Position numbers and translations under genes: made by a program. Under the pieces are notes generated by a model that was not told the DNA's origin, ran no database searches, and saw only the letters and a program-made list of their open reading frames with translations. 5,743 nucleotides of DNA from Bordetella parapertussis. GTDB taxonomy: Bacteria; Pseudomonadota; Gammaproteobacteria; Burkholderiales; SG8-41. Shown piece after piece: positions 5,659 through 5,743 of this stretch; position 1 is the first letter of the stretch; every line of letters begins with the position of its first letter. The DNA is taken from NCBI GenBank assembly GCA_945870465.1, contig CAMBSS010000233.1, positions 1 through 5,743 of the forward strand, read 5' to 3'.

Positions 5659-5743
5659 ATATGCGCGTCACGTTTACCGCCATCGGACTGTTGAGGTACA
5701 CCGGCACCTCCGGCGGAATCGTGCGCGCCGCCTTCAATTGCGC
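5632..5743. repeat. 112-bp direct repeat, copy 2 (window end)
   Basis: An exact copy of 2742-2853 in the same orientation, reaching the last base of the window. It interrupts the radical SAM gene, and it carries antisense sequence of the RNase-like gene with no reading frame of its own here. The flanking bases differ immediately before it (5631 is c, 2741 is a). It is most likely an assembly join at short shared sequence, or a real recombination. Confidence 0.97.

Noticed and set aside
2742..5743. Terminal repeat as evidence of a circular plasmid or phage
   Set aside because: The end matches an internal gene segment, not the window start, and the genes are ordinary chromosomal ones. No replication or phage genes are present.

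Overview
The window looks like chromosomal DNA of a GC-rich proteobacterium able to live with little oxygen, most likely a betaproteobacterium. This rests on the close match of the fnr product to enterobacterial FNR, the divergent hemN/fnr arrangement and the base composition; the genus cannot be read. The GC-rich coding sequence throughout gives long shadow frames, but the real genes are clear.

Layout. Positions 1-856 (minus) hold the N-terminal 285 codons of hemN, oxygen-independent coproporphyrinogen III oxidase, running off the left edge. Divergent from it, 949-1695 (plus) is a full-length fnr. The gap between them carries a perfect FNR box (TTGAT-N4-ATCAA) at 895-908. It sits at exactly -41.5 for a hemN promoter and overlaps the -35 of a possible fnr promoter. 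Convergent with fnr is a minus-strand cluster, read from right to left: a small Cys-rich protein (5272-5078), an MgtC/SapB-DUF4010 membrane protein (4950-3679), a metallo-beta-lactamase/beta-CASP RNase-like protein (3615-2251), and a cation P-type ATPase. The ATPase starts at 2254 through an ATGA overlap but breaks after the TGES motif, just beyond the fnr stop codon. At the right end, a second perfect FNR box (5347-5360) lies between the Cys-rich gene and a divergent radical SAM gene starting at 5422.

How the parts fit. FNR senses oxygen loss through a [4Fe-4S] cluster. Its recognition helix keeps the E..SR residues that read TTGAT, and two perfect copies of that site occur in this 5.7 kb, both in divergent intergenic regions. 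HemN is a classical target because haem synthesis without oxygen needs it. The second box suggests that the Cys-rich miniprotein and the radical SAM protein are also induced without oxygen; this pair is the least explained part of the window. The mgtC, RNase-like and ATPase genes form a probable ion/stress operon.

Sequence integrity. The last 112 bases (5632-5743) exactly repeat 2742-2853 from inside the RNase-like gene and cut off the radical SAM reading frame. Together with the broken ATPase next to fnr, this means the window contains at least one and perhaps two chimeric or rearranged junctions. No tRNA, rRNA, CRISPR array or insertion sequence was seen. The gene-free gaps are all shorter than 300 bases.
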